A stretch of DNA of 16,132 nt from SIG424 sp045546695. Its GTDB lineage: Bacteria > Bacillota > Clostridia > UBA1212 > UBA1255. Under the pieces are notes generated by a model. It had not been told where the DNA came from, ran no database searches, and worked only from the letters and a program-made list of their open reading frames with translations. Made by a program: the position numbers and the translations under genes. Of this stretch, positions 6,425 through 14,382 are shown piece by piece (position 1 is the stretch's first letter; every line of letters begins with the position of its first letter). The stretch lies in contig JAZQDE010000031.1 in assembly GCA_045546695.1 (NCBI GenBank), positions 1 through 16,132 on the forward strand. The letters are read 5' to 3'.

Positions 6425-8431
6425 TTATATCTCAATTACTGCCATCGTTGCGCAGGTAAATTCAGGAATCGTATACGTAACGTATCCGTCTTCGTATGAA
6501 TAATCAAGCGCTGTCATATCGGGTGCAAGATATACCTTTGATGGCTTTTTGCCGGTCTTAACGCATACCCTTGTATTGATTGCCGGTGGCAGGTCTTCAA
6601 TAATCTCAACGCCTGCTCCCCTTACCTTGGGTATTGCATACAGAATATGGTTAACAAAACGGCTTGCATCTTCCATTTTCTGTCTTGTGAGTGTTACAAC
6701 ACCCTGCGCGCCAATCGACGTACTCAGCGTCTTTTCCTCCCCCAGAAGCGCGTCTATAATGTCATAAACAACGTATTTAAGATGCACCGATCCTTTATGC
6801 GCATATTCTGTGAAAATTTCCCAGCCGATATAACCGGCTTTTTCTGTCAGGACAGCAGCCGGCTTCGTTTTGCTCCTGTCATATGGCGTATGTGCATGTG
6901 AACAAAAATGCTCTGTCGTGCGATTGAAATACGCCTCTACGCTATTTGCTCTTACCTTGCCATCAAAATCTTCATTCAGGCATATCTCATACCCCTTGCT
7001 GTACATAACGTACGAGGTGATGCCATTCGGATACAAGTCATATTCAGGGCGCAGGTACGACGGACACATTTCATTTTCACCGCAAAAGCCAATGCCCATA
7101 TCAAGGATAAATTTGCCATTTGAATCTGTGCCGGATTTACCGGTGAAAAGCACTTTGCCCCCCGCCTTGACATATTTCCTTATCTTGTCAGCAATCTCCC
7201 CATTTACTGTAATATTATCCGGAAGAATAAGGAGCTTATAGGTGGAAAAATCTTCCTCCGGATCGATTACGTTATACAAATAATGACCTTCAAGCAACAT
7301 TCTGTTTGCGCCGACATCCTGCTTTTTACCATCTTTTAACATTCCATAGCAGTCAAAATCAGCACTGTACGGGCTGTTTGCGCACGCTTCTGCCGACAAC
7401 AACGCGATATCGGCAATATTTTCCGCACCAAAAAGCCACGGCTCGCGCTTTTCAACCTGCTCATATGCCTTGCCGATCATGCGGTACGTTGCAATGTCCA
7501 TTTCGCCGTCAGGATGAAGCTGGTCACCTATCGAGCAGCCACCGCCACATGCATTTGACAACGCCGTCTCATAAAGCAGGGCGTTTGGATGCTTGTATCC
7601 ACCGAATTCACCCCATGTCGTGTGGAATTTTCCTGTCATTCCTATAAAATCACGGTCAAAAGTTCTTGCATACGCAGCTGCCAGCGGGAAATGGTCGTAT
7701 CCCCAGCCGCCGGTCGGGAGTGATTCTATTTCAAAATGCTTAGTATTTCTGAGAGCAACCCTGCGACCCTGGAATATAGCGCCGCCGTCATTATGTATTA
7801 CCGGCAGCCCCGGTGTGTATTTTAAGACAGCCTCGTCGATCGCATCGCAATATTCAGCATAAACTTTTTTCGCATATTCCATTACAGAAACAGGATCTTC
7901 TGTATCAAAACCAAGCGACGTCATTCTCTGCCTGCACTCATCGCAAAGGCATGGTGTTGCCGCGATTATATCAAGGAAAAGCCCGTCAAATCGACCTTTG
8001 AACATATCAAGCACTTCTTCAACCTGCGAAACCAGCACTTTAAGATACGATGAGCCAAGGCACAGTCGATGATATCCAGGTCGGTCAAACGGGAAATATA
8101 TGCCATCTTTAGTATGTAATACGTGTTCAGGGTGTGCTTTTGCATACTTTTCATCAAAACCCGCAGACACGTAAATCTGAGTTCTGACTCCCAGTTTCCG
8201 GCAAACATCAAGCTGAGCGGACAATAAATCAAAGTCAAGTCCCGGGTGCATTTCATTTACTTTTGTATTGTGATATGACCATCCGTGATGACATTTTGCA
8301 AAAAGTGTTATTGAATTTATATGTCCCTCCCGCAAGGCAGCTTCAAAATTTTCCGTTGAAAATCTGCTTCCGATGCCGGATATGCATTCTGACGTGTGAA
8401 AATCAAGATGGACTTGTCTGTATGGCAACAT
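6425..8431 (-). CDS. GHL6 / beta-galactosidase-trimerization-type glycoside hydrolase
   Basis: A 668-aa cytosolic protein (no signal peptide). The N-terminal barrel has the hallmarks of the hypothetical glycosyl hydrolase 6 (GHL6) family: VHLDFHTSE (7-15), ITLFAKCHHG (41-50) and DFDLL (66-70). FDGLFLDIIAATPCLCDECR (148-167) carries a CxCxxC cluster (C161, C163, C166) that may bind a metal. E235 (FEIESLP) and E275 (TWGEFGG) are candidate catalytic glutamates. From about 335 to 560 it resembles the beta-galactosidase trimerisation, glutamine-amidotransferase-like domain, and a beta domain closes the protein. No defined substrate can be assigned; related proteins are found in glycan-degradation loci. 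GGGAGG lies 10 nt before the ATG. It follows the HAD gene by 19 bp and precedes the nitroreductase by 12 bp. Confidence 0.8.
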   Translation of the reverse strand: MLPYRQVHLDFHTSECISGIGSRFSTENFEAALREGHINSITLFAKCHHGWSYHNTKVNEMHPGLDFDLLSAQLDVCRKLGVRTQIYVSAGFDEKYAKAHPEHVLHTKDGIYFPFDRPGYHRLCLGSSYLKVLVSQVEEVLDMFKGRFDGLFLDIIAATPCLCDECRQRMTSLGFDTEDPVSVMEYAKKVYAEYCDAIDEAVLKYTPGLPVIHNDGGAIFQGRRVALRNTKHFEIESLPTGGWGYDHFPLAAAYARTFDRDFIGMTGKFHTTWGEFGGYKHPNALLYETALSNACGGGCSIGDQLHPDGEMDIATYRMIGKAYEQVEKREPWLFGAENIADIALLSAEACANSPYSADFDCYGMLKDGKKQDVGANRMLLEGHYLYNVIDPEEDFSTYKLLILPDNITVNGEIADKIRKYVKAGGKVLFTGKSGTDSNGKFILDMGIGFCGENEMCPSYLRPEYDLYPNGITSYVMYSKGYEICLNEDFDGKVRANSVEAYFNRTTEHFCSHAHTPYDRSKTKPAAVLTEKAGYIGWEIFTEYAHKGSVHLKYVVYDIIDALLGEEKTLSTSIGAQGVVTLTRQKMEDASRFVNHILYAIPKVRGAGVEIIEDLPPAINTRVCVKTGKKPSKVYLAPDMTALDYSYEDGYVTYTIPEFTCATMAVIEI

Positions 8432-8450
8432 ACTTTTGCGCCTCCCGTTG

Positions 8451-9038
8451 TTATTCAGTTACTATTTTATCGTAAATATCCTGCCAGCTTGTGACACGCA
8501 CTATGTTTTCACCTTCAAGATCTCTGTTATACAGCGTGTCAAAGAGGAAAACTTTTATTCCTCTTTTTGCCAGGTATATTGCCGTATCAACATTGTCCTC
8601 AATCATGATACGGGCGTTGACCTTCAGACAACCCTGATGTTTTTCTAGCTGAATGTCCTTCCATGAACAAAGATTCAGGCTGTCCGGTCTTATTTTATGT
8701 TTTTCAAACCAGTTTTTCAGGACTCTGCGGCAATGAATTCCCATAGGATTTTTTCTTGTTATAAATCGTCTTGCCGTGATAATGTGCAGTTCGTGTCCCT
8801 TGCTTTTCAATTTGTCGAAAATCTCGGCAACTTTTTCACGCGGCGGACAATGTTTACAATAATTGAAAAACAATCTTCCCCCGTACATCATCTTTTCACG
8901 CTTTGTAATATCAAACATGTTCTCGACTTTTTTTGCGGTCCTGTCAATCGGAGGTCTGCCGAGCAGCTGCTCGCCCTTCATACAGCAATACCCTCCCATA
9001 TCAGTCAGAACACCATCCACATCTATTCCAATATTCAC
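8451..9038 (-). CDS. HAD-superfamily 5'(3')-deoxyribonucleotidase-like phosphatase (NT5C type)
   Basis: A 195-aa cytosolic HAD phosphatase. Motif I is DVDGVLTD (6-13) with nucleophile D6 and acid/base D8, motif II is ITAR (87-90, T88), and the late acidic motif is EDNVD (147-151). The order and the small cap fit the NT5C/YqfW group, which removes phosphate from (deoxy)nucleotides, though sugar phosphates cannot be excluded. The start codon is GTG, with AAAGGGG about 8 nt upstream; the homologous start MNIGIDVDG argues for it. It is cysteine-rich for a HAD enzyme (CC at 18-19 and CKHC at 61-64). It sits 18 bp after the ZIP gene and 19 bp before the GHL6-type gene, so it is co-transcribed. Confidence 0.78.
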   Translation of the reverse strand: MNIGIDVDGVLTDMGGYCCMKGEQLLGRPPIDRTAKKVENMFDITKREKMMYGGRLFFNYCKHCPPREKVAEIFDKLKSKGHELHIITARRFITRKNPMGIHCRRVLKNWFEKHKIRPDSLNLCSWKDIQLEKHQGCLKVNARIMIEDNVDTAIYLAKRGIKVFLFDTLYNRDLEGENIVRVTSWQDIYDKIVTE

Positions 9039-9056
9039 GTTATTTCCCCTTTCGTT

Positions 9057-9815
9057 TTATCCCAGCAGGAAGTCCACTGCCAGCATCAGGCAAAAGCCCA
9101 CGAGCAGCGAATACGTCGCTCCCCTCTCGTTGCCATGAGCATGTGTCTCCGGAATCATCTCGTCGCTTATTACGTACAGCATCGTGCCTCCGGCAAATGC
9201 CAGTGCAAACGGCAGAATCACCGATGAAACGCTGACTGCAAAGTAGCCCAGAAGTGTACCGATTACTTCTATCAGGCCTGTCATTGATGCGATAAGCAAA
9301 GTCCGTTTGCTGCTCATTCCCGCAGCAATCATAGGCCCGATAATTACCATTCCCTCCGGTATATTCTGGAGCGCAATTCCGCCTGCGACGATAAGTGCCT
9401 CCGTATCATTTCCCGTGCCGAAGCTGACACCTGCCGCGATACCTTCCGGCAGATTATGGATAGCAATAGCAAAAACAAACAACAATACTTTATTTAATTT
9501 CTGCGTCTTTTCAGAATGCTTTTCAAGATCAACACCTGTCAGTTTATGAAGGTGCGGCACTGCCTTATCTGCGATGTTTATGCAGACAGCTCCGCAAAAC
9601 ACACCTGCGATGCACGTGAGCAGTGAAAATCTGCCGCCGAGTTCAAGTGATGGTATTATAAGTCCGATAACTGCCGCCGCCAGCATCACACCTGCCGCAA
9701 AAGACAATACAATATCACTGAATTTATGGCTGATTTTCTTGAAAAGAAAACCGATTATCGCACCAATTATAGTCGCGCCTCCAACACCCAGCGCGGTCAG
9801 TAAAACAAGCTTCAT
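9057..9815 (-). CDS. ZIP-family divalent metal transporter
   Basis: A 252-aa integral membrane protein with about eight hydrophobic helices, the usual length for bacterial ZIP/ZupT proteins. Helix IV carries HNLPEG (120-125) and helix V NIPEG (151-155), the paired signatures that form the binuclear metal site with N121, E124, N151 and E154. EMIPETHAHG (219-228) continues the ZIP pattern, and a cytosolic loop with histidines (H88, H90, H100) lies between helices III and IV. ZIP proteins bring Zn(II), Fe(II) or Mn(II) into the cytosol; specificity cannot be read from sequence. The gene starts 3 bp after the surface glycosidase stop, with its AAAGGA inside the last codons. Ferritin and superoxide reductase nearby make iron plausible. 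Confidence 0.9.
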   Translation of the reverse strand: MKLVLLTALGVGGATIIGAIIGFLFKKISHKFSDIVLSFAAGVMLAAAVIGLIIPSLELGGRFSLLTCIAGVFCGAVCINIADKAVPHLHKLTGVDLEKHSEKTQKLNKVLLFVFAIAIHNLPEGIAAGVSFGTGNDTEALIVAGGIALQNIPEGMVIIGPMIAAGMSSKRTLLIASMTGLIEVIGTLLGYFAVSVSSVILPFALAFAGGTMLYVISDEMIPETHAHGNERGATYSLLVGFCLMLAVDFLLG

Positions 9816-9818
9816 ATA

Positions 9819-12800
9819 TTATCCTTTCGTCCGTTTTCTTTTTCTGGCTACCAATATGCCACATACTACTATTCCGACCAGCAGAACACTTGCACATATT
9901 ATAGCAATTTGTTTTGCAAGCGCAACCCTCTTTTCAAGACCGTAATACTCTGCAGCAATTGATATATCAGGCTCGCCCTCCGGCAGCGCCTCTTTATTTA
10001 CGAATTCCATTTTATGGTTATTCAGCACAGTCTCTTCTTCGTATGAAATATAAATATTGTCATATTCCACATTCTGGTTACGTGTTGTAAATGCTATCTG
10101 CGACCCTCTTGAGTTCAGTCTCGAATTTTCTACAACACCAACTTCATTACCTGTACTGTCAAAGATTGTTACCTTACCATAATATGTATTTCCTGTGCCG
10201 TCTGTCTCATACGTAACTTCAGGATTTTCAAGCTTTATTGTCGCCGCAAGGATATTATTCAGGTAAATTTTAATTTCTTCCTTGTTGTCTTCAACTTTTA
10301 TATTTACAAACTCTTTTTCAAGTGAAAAACCTTCCGGATATGATATGCTGAAGTCCGAACTTGTAACAGTCAGTCCGTCAGGCACGTACTTTTTGACTTT
10401 CAGCATTAATTTCTTTGGTCTTAAATAAATACCAAGACCACTACCCGCGACAGAAGTTGCGCCTTGCCTGCCACCATTTTCTTTATACCAGTCTACCTCG
10501 TAATAATTAAACACCGCATCTATTTCCTGCCCAGCCATATTAGAATGAGTAGGATTATGTGGCGTGAAAAGTCCGGGCATTTCACCGCGTATAAAGAAGG
10601 CCGGCACCGTGTAGTCTTTAATCCGTACGTCGGCGGAGAAAACGTATTCGCTTTCTATATCATAAAGCGTCCTGAGGTCTAAAAATCCCGTATGTTGGAT
10701 AAATTTATTACCATTTTCTTCTGCAAATCTTACTGACGATTCGCTCGTGCCCTTTGCAATCTCAAATATATCAGATATGGCAGATTCTTCTGCAAAGTCG
10801 CCGGCTGACTCGTCTTCAAGATCATACAGCATTTCTACTTGTCTTATAATGGTTTCGTTATTATCATCATTATTTCCAATATCAGGAAGAGGTCTTTCAA
10901 TAACAGGGTCGTCATTTGCCGGTGTCTTGCTCTTATCGAAGCTCTTGTCTGACACTTTGTCTGTCTTATACCAGAACGCATATCTGTCATTCGGTGCTGT
11001 GTCGCCGAGGTCCATAAACGCCATTATATCTCCATCGTCAGTTGAGTTATCAGCCCATTTGAAGAAAAGTTCTTTGACTGTTCCACTAAGTCCGATTGTC
11101 TGTTTATTTACACGGATTACCATATATTGGCCCTGGATATAGTACTCTGCAGCGCCTACAACATCGCCCTTGTATGAGCCGTCGTCAAACTCTTCTACAG
11201 TAACAACGTACGAATCTCTGTCTCTGTTTATAACGTAGTCAAACCCGTTCCAGCCCTTTTCCTTATCGCCATCCGTATTCAGGTACAGATTCATCCAGTT
11301 TTTACCATTATCTATCACGATGTCATTCACGCATTTGACCATAAAATACATATAATCACTGCTTTGTGATACTTTTGCATAGTCAAAATCATTTCTACCC
11401 GTGTTGTTTATGTAACGGTATGAAGCATCGTAACTGATTGAATTTCTCAACTCGGTATCGCCAATATTATCCATATACTTCATATCGATGTTATTCCATT
11501 CATTAACATCATAAATGTCAATTTTTTGCTGGTTGTCAGCTGTCGGAGTCGCATCGATTCCCTTGAACTTCCTGATATAATCTGCCATCTGGTAATAGTA
11601 ATTGTCGCCAAAACCATACCCATCTCTGTTTCTCATAGGTTCGCCGTCGCGTGAAAATTCTGCGTTGAACTGGTCTACGTAGCAAAAACTTGTATTAAGT
11701 CCTCCGACGGTGTATTCGTACTCACCCGACGCCGAATATGTACAGCCTGCAATCCATTCGTTCCAGCCTGTTATCAGAAGATACGTCGGGTCAAATGACA
11801 TCGCCGCCTTGAATTGTGTCTCGAAATTTATACCTTTTCCCGCACGCTCTATCGATGAAAATTCCATATCATTTTTACCATTATATGGTTGCGTGCCGTA
11901 AGTAAAGCTTCTGCCTTTGCTTGCTGACGGATGATGTCCCAGGGAGATTGCCAGAGCCTCATGCGTGCCGTCGGGACTTCTTCCCCAACCACCGTTGACC
12001 ATGCCATATTCTTTCGTTTTTTCATCGTACGTATACTCCTGAATCCAGTTCCAGTATCCGTCCTTGTCTGTCCATGCCCAGTTGCCACGAACTGTAAATT
12101 TATCATTTATTTTCTGAGCCATTTCCGGTGAAACACCGCTGATATTTCCGAACACCAATGGTTTTCCATCTACTTCAAAGAACAACTCGCTGTATTTATT
12201 CCAGTTTTCGTCAGAATATACTGTTGTGAAAAGTTCGCTCATATCCTTTTCAAACGTCTGGCTGTTGTCACCCGTCAGGAAAACGATTTGAGGCGTCATT
12301 CCGCCTTCGTTTCTTATCTGAAGCCACGTATCAAAGAGTGCCATATGTCCTTCAATGAAGACTTTTGCATTTGAAACATCCAGATATATGAAGTCAACGC
12401 CTGCCGCCTCCAGCATAAACGCATGTTTGCGGTATACCCAAGTATCTGTATTTCTGTAGTATCCAAAATATGGCTCGCCCCAGTAGTGTTCGCCGCCTTT
12501 TCCTTCATCGAAGTATTCAAGCAGACCTTCCAGCCCGTATTTCAGGTATAATTTTGTATTGTCCCGTACAACTTGCCCTGCTCCTACCCAGCACAGGAAA
12601 TAGAATACGCCTACGTATTTTTCATCTCTTACGTCGCCCGCTTCTTTGTTTGTAGCAACAGTTCTTCCGAGCTCATCTGTCGCAATCCACGTGCTGTAGT
12701 CAATCTCCCTGCGCTCACCATCTGTGTACAGAGTCTGGTCTATATCCACAGTTGTAAACTCAAAATCGTCGAGTGTTCCTGTAAAATCTTCTGTATATAT

Positions 12801-13514
12801 CTGGAAATATCCCGCTGTATATATTTCTGATTTGTCCGTCGAGGCTACTATCTGATTATTTTCGTCAAGTACTTCCAGCGTTCCTTTTACGTCATATTTT
12901 ATTGTCGCAACAGTCTTTTCACCGACAATAAGCTGAATCGAGTCTACATTCTCGTTTATTTGTATCTTCGAGTTGTCTTCGATTGTTATCTGTGCCTCAA
13001 GACCGCTTTCCGGCTCGTTTATCGCAATCTTATCGCTGCCATCAAATGTAAACCAGATACCTCTTTCTTTGTTTGTTACATTAAGTTCTGATGTACGCAC
13101 GCCAAGATGCAGCTTGCCGCCTGTGATATTTTTGCTGATTTTCACATATCCGGCTTCAAGACCATAGTCGTCACCGAGGCCCCTTTTTGTGCTTATATTA
13201 AAAGTGCCATTATCTGCCTCAAGCTTGCCACCCTTGATGTCAAACTCACCCTCGCCTGTTATTGACAGTACCTCATGCTTTGTATAATAACTTTTTCTGT
13301 CAAGTGAGAAGTCAAACGTATACGTATTTCTTACCGGATTCTGCCAGCTATACGCACCCGTATGCTCCGTTATGTTAACACCTTTATACCCTTCGGGCAT
13401 AATGCTTGTTATTTCCTCCGGCAATACACCTTTATTACCGCATCCGGTAAAAAGTGTCAGCAGAACTGCCAATATTAATACAATACATGTGTTCCGTTTA
13501 ATAAAATGTTCCAT
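9819..13514 (-). CDS. Surface lipoprotein GH71/GH99-like glycosidase with C-terminal membrane anchor
   Basis: A 1231-aa exported protein. Residues 1-24 are a lipoprotein signal (hydrophobic 11-22, LFTGC with the lipidated C25). Residues about 60-256 form a beta-sandwich of concanavalin/DUF1080 appearance. Residues about 273-655 are a (beta/alpha)8 barrel with GEPYFGYYR (E347), GVDFIYLDVSN (372-382) and TGWNEW (582-587, E586). Residues about 665-850 are a CBM9-like sandwich, an acidic linker follows (853-890), and a second sandwich covers about 890-1160. A hydrophobic helix (about 1198-1223) then precedes the basic tail RKRKRTKG. Residues 271-850 parallel the cytosolic protein at 2849-4624 from end to end. 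It probably binds and cleaves a polysaccharide at the cell surface. Lipid plus C-terminal transmembrane anchoring of one chain is unusual. GGGAG lies 6 nt before the ATG. First gene of the operon. Confidence 0.82.
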   Translation of the reverse strand: MEHFIKRNTCIVLILAVLLTLFTGCGNKGVLPEEITSIMPEGYKGVNITEHTGAYSWQNPVRNTYTFDFSLDRKSYYTKHEVLSITGEGEFDIKGGKLEADNGTFNISTKRGLGDDYGLEAGYVKISKNITGGKLHLGVRTSELNVTNKERGIWFTFDGSDKIAINEPESGLEAQITIEDNSKIQINENVDSIQLIVGEKTVATIKYDVKGTLEVLDENNQIVASTDKSEIYTAGYFQIYTEDFTGTLDDFEFTTVDIDQTLYTDGERREIDYSTWIATDELGRTVATNKEAGDVRDEKYVGVFYFLCWVGAGQVVRDNTKLYLKYGLEGLLEYFDEGKGGEHYWGEPYFGYYRNTDTWVYRKHAFMLEAAGVDFIYLDVSNAKVFIEGHMALFDTWLQIRNEGGMTPQIVFLTGDNSQTFEKDMSELFTTVYSDENWNKYSELFFEVDGKPLVFGNISGVSPEMAQKINDKFTVRGNWAWTDKDGYWNWIQEYTYDEKTKEYGMVNGGWGRSPDGTHEALAISLGHHPSASKGRSFTYGTQPYNGKNDMEFSSIERAGKGINFETQFKAAMSFDPTYLLITGWNEWIAGCTYSASGEYEYTVGGLNTSFCYVDQFNAEFSRDGEPMRNRDGYGFGDNYYYQMADYIRKFKGIDATPTADNQQKIDIYDVNEWNNIDMKYMDNIGDTELRNSISYDASYRYINNTGRNDFDYAKVSQSSDYMYFMVKCVNDIVIDNGKNWMNLYLNTDGDKEKGWNGFDYVINRDRDSYVVTVEEFDDGSYKGDVVGAAEYYIQGQYMVIRVNKQTIGLSGTVKELFFKWADNSTDDGDIMAFMDLGDTAPNDRYAFWYKTDKVSDKSFDKSKTPANDDPVIERPLPDIGNNDDNNETIIRQVEMLYDLEDESAGDFAEESAISDIFEIAKGTSESSVRFAEENGNKFIQHTGFLDLRTLYDIESEYVFSADVRIKDYTVPAFFIRGEMPGLFTPHNPTHSNMAGQEIDAVFNYYEVDWYKENGGRQGATSVAGSGLGIYLRPKKLMLKVKKYVPDGLTVTSSDFSISYPEGFSLEKEFVNIKVEDNKEEIKIYLNNILAATIKLENPEVTYETDGTGNTYYGKVTIFDSTGNEVGVVENSRLNSRGSQIAFTTRNQNVEYDNIYISYEEETVLNNHKMEFVNKEALPEGEPDISIAAEYYGLEKRVALAKQIAIICASVLLVGIVVCGILVARKRKRTKG

Positions 13515-13526
13515 ATTATTCTCCCT

Positions 13527-13541
13527 GTCAGTTGTGCTGAC
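13527..13541. promoter_or_regulatory. Palindromic site at the predicted transcription start of the glycosidase operon
   Basis: GTCAG (13527-13531) and CTGAC (13537-13541) are perfect arms around a 5-bp centre. The site lies between the predicted -10 and the Shine-Dalgarno of the 1231-aa gene, at about +1. It could be an operator or a small leader hairpin next to the ribosome-binding site. With 5-bp arms chance cannot be excluded. Confidence 0.35.
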
Positions 13542-13545
13542 TCAT

Positions 13546-13574
13546 ATTATCTCATAAAACTAAAAAAGCCTCAA
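13546..13574 (-). promoter_or_regulatory. Sigma-A-type promoter of the glycosidase operon
   Basis: On the minus strand TTGAGG (13574-13569) as -35 and GATAAT (13551-13546) as -10 are separated by exactly 17 bp. They match the TTGACA/TATAAT consensus at 4 and 5 of 6 positions. The predicted start near 13539 gives a short leader before the 1231-aa gene. The -35 hexamer lies within the 3' arm of the upstream terminator hairpin, so the two signals share bases. Confidence 0.6.
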
Positions 13575-13597
13575 GGACTTTATTTTTCCCGAGGCTT
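13562..13597 (-). terminator. Rho-independent terminator of the ASCH-sir2 operon
   Basis: Read on the minus strand, AAGCCTC (13597-13591) pairs with GAGGCTT (13572-13566). Inner G-U and G-C pairs extend the stem, and a T6 run (13567-13562) follows. It begins 47 bp after the sir2 stop codon, so it ends that transcript and separates it from the glycosidase operon. Confidence 0.85.
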
Positions 13598-13644
13598 CGG
13601 TACTTACTACTTTCATAGTCGTAACGCAATACTATTTAATTCTT

Positions 13645-14382
13645 CTAATCCTCTGCAAGAATGGTAAAAACATCCGACAGTGAATCTTTTATTACATATT
13701 CTGCCACGCCATCATATGGAGTCGGAGAATAGTTAATTATAATTAAATGGTCCCCATCAAAAGCGTCAATCAAAGATGCAGCGGGATTCACCACCAACGA
13801 AGATCCCCCAACAATAAGCACGTCGGCGCGTGAAATTTCATTTTCAGCATCTGCATAGTTAAATCCATCTAATGCTTCTCCATAAAGCGTCACATCAGGT
13901 CTGACTATCGACCCACATTCACTGCAAAGCGGAACTCCATCACAATCAAACAATATCTCGCCGCTATATACTTTCCCGCATTTAGTGCAATAATACTGAT
14001 TTGACGTGCCATGTAATTCAATCACACGATTACTTCCTGCTTTTTGATGAAGCCCATCTATATTTTGAGTTATTACAGCTTTTATTATGCCGCGTTCTTC
14101 TAATTGTGCCAATGCAAAATGTGTGTCGTTTGGAGAAGCATCCTGAAACAGCATGTTTTTCTTAAAAAACTCAAAAAACTTTGTTGGTTCATAAAGCAGA
14201 CACTCTTTGCTCAGATAATACTCATTTGGTTCCTCCGCCGAATCATACAATCCGCCATTCCCACGAAAGTCCGGGATACCGCTGTCCGTGGAAACGCCTG
14301 CGCCACCGAAAAAAACAGCGTGCTCAGAAGCCAGCAAAATTTCTCTTATATTTTCAACATCAAATATATAATCTCTTTTCAT
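13645..14382 (-). CDS. cobB: NAD-dependent Sir2-family protein deacylase
   Basis: A 245-aa cytosolic sirtuin, typical for bacterial CobB/SrtN. It has the NAD-binding motif GAGVSTDSGIPDFRG (27-41), QNIDGLHQKAG (106-116), catalytic H124 in ELHG, and a complete zinc ribbon C132-x2-C135 / C153-x2-C156. GGSSLVVNPAA (192-202) forms the second Rossmann contact. It removes acetyl or other acyl groups from lysines, consuming NAD and yielding nicotinamide and O-acyl-ADP-ribose. The usual A-R-Y-R desuccinylase pocket signature is not obvious, so deacetylation is the safer call. Its ATG overlaps the stop of the ASCH gene (ATGA, 4 bp), so translation is coupled. All motifs are those of a protein-deacylating sirtuin, not of the defence-type SIR2 fusions. 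Confidence 0.93.
   Translation of the reverse strand: MKRDYIFDVENIREILLASEHAVFFGGAGVSTDSGIPDFRGNGGLYDSAEEPNEYYLSKECLLYEPTKFFEFFKKNMLFQDASPNDTHFALAQLEERGIIKAVITQNIDGLHQKAGSNRVIELHGTSNQYYCTKCGKVYSGEILFDCDGVPLCSECGSIVRPDVTLYGEALDGFNYADAENEISRADVLIVGGSSLVVNPAASLIDAFDGDHLIIINYSPTPYDGVAEYVIKDSLSDVFTILAED

Noticed and set aside
8697..9227. Plus-strand 176-aa frame
   Set aside because: It lies opposite the HAD and ZIP genes, both of which have diagnostic motifs.
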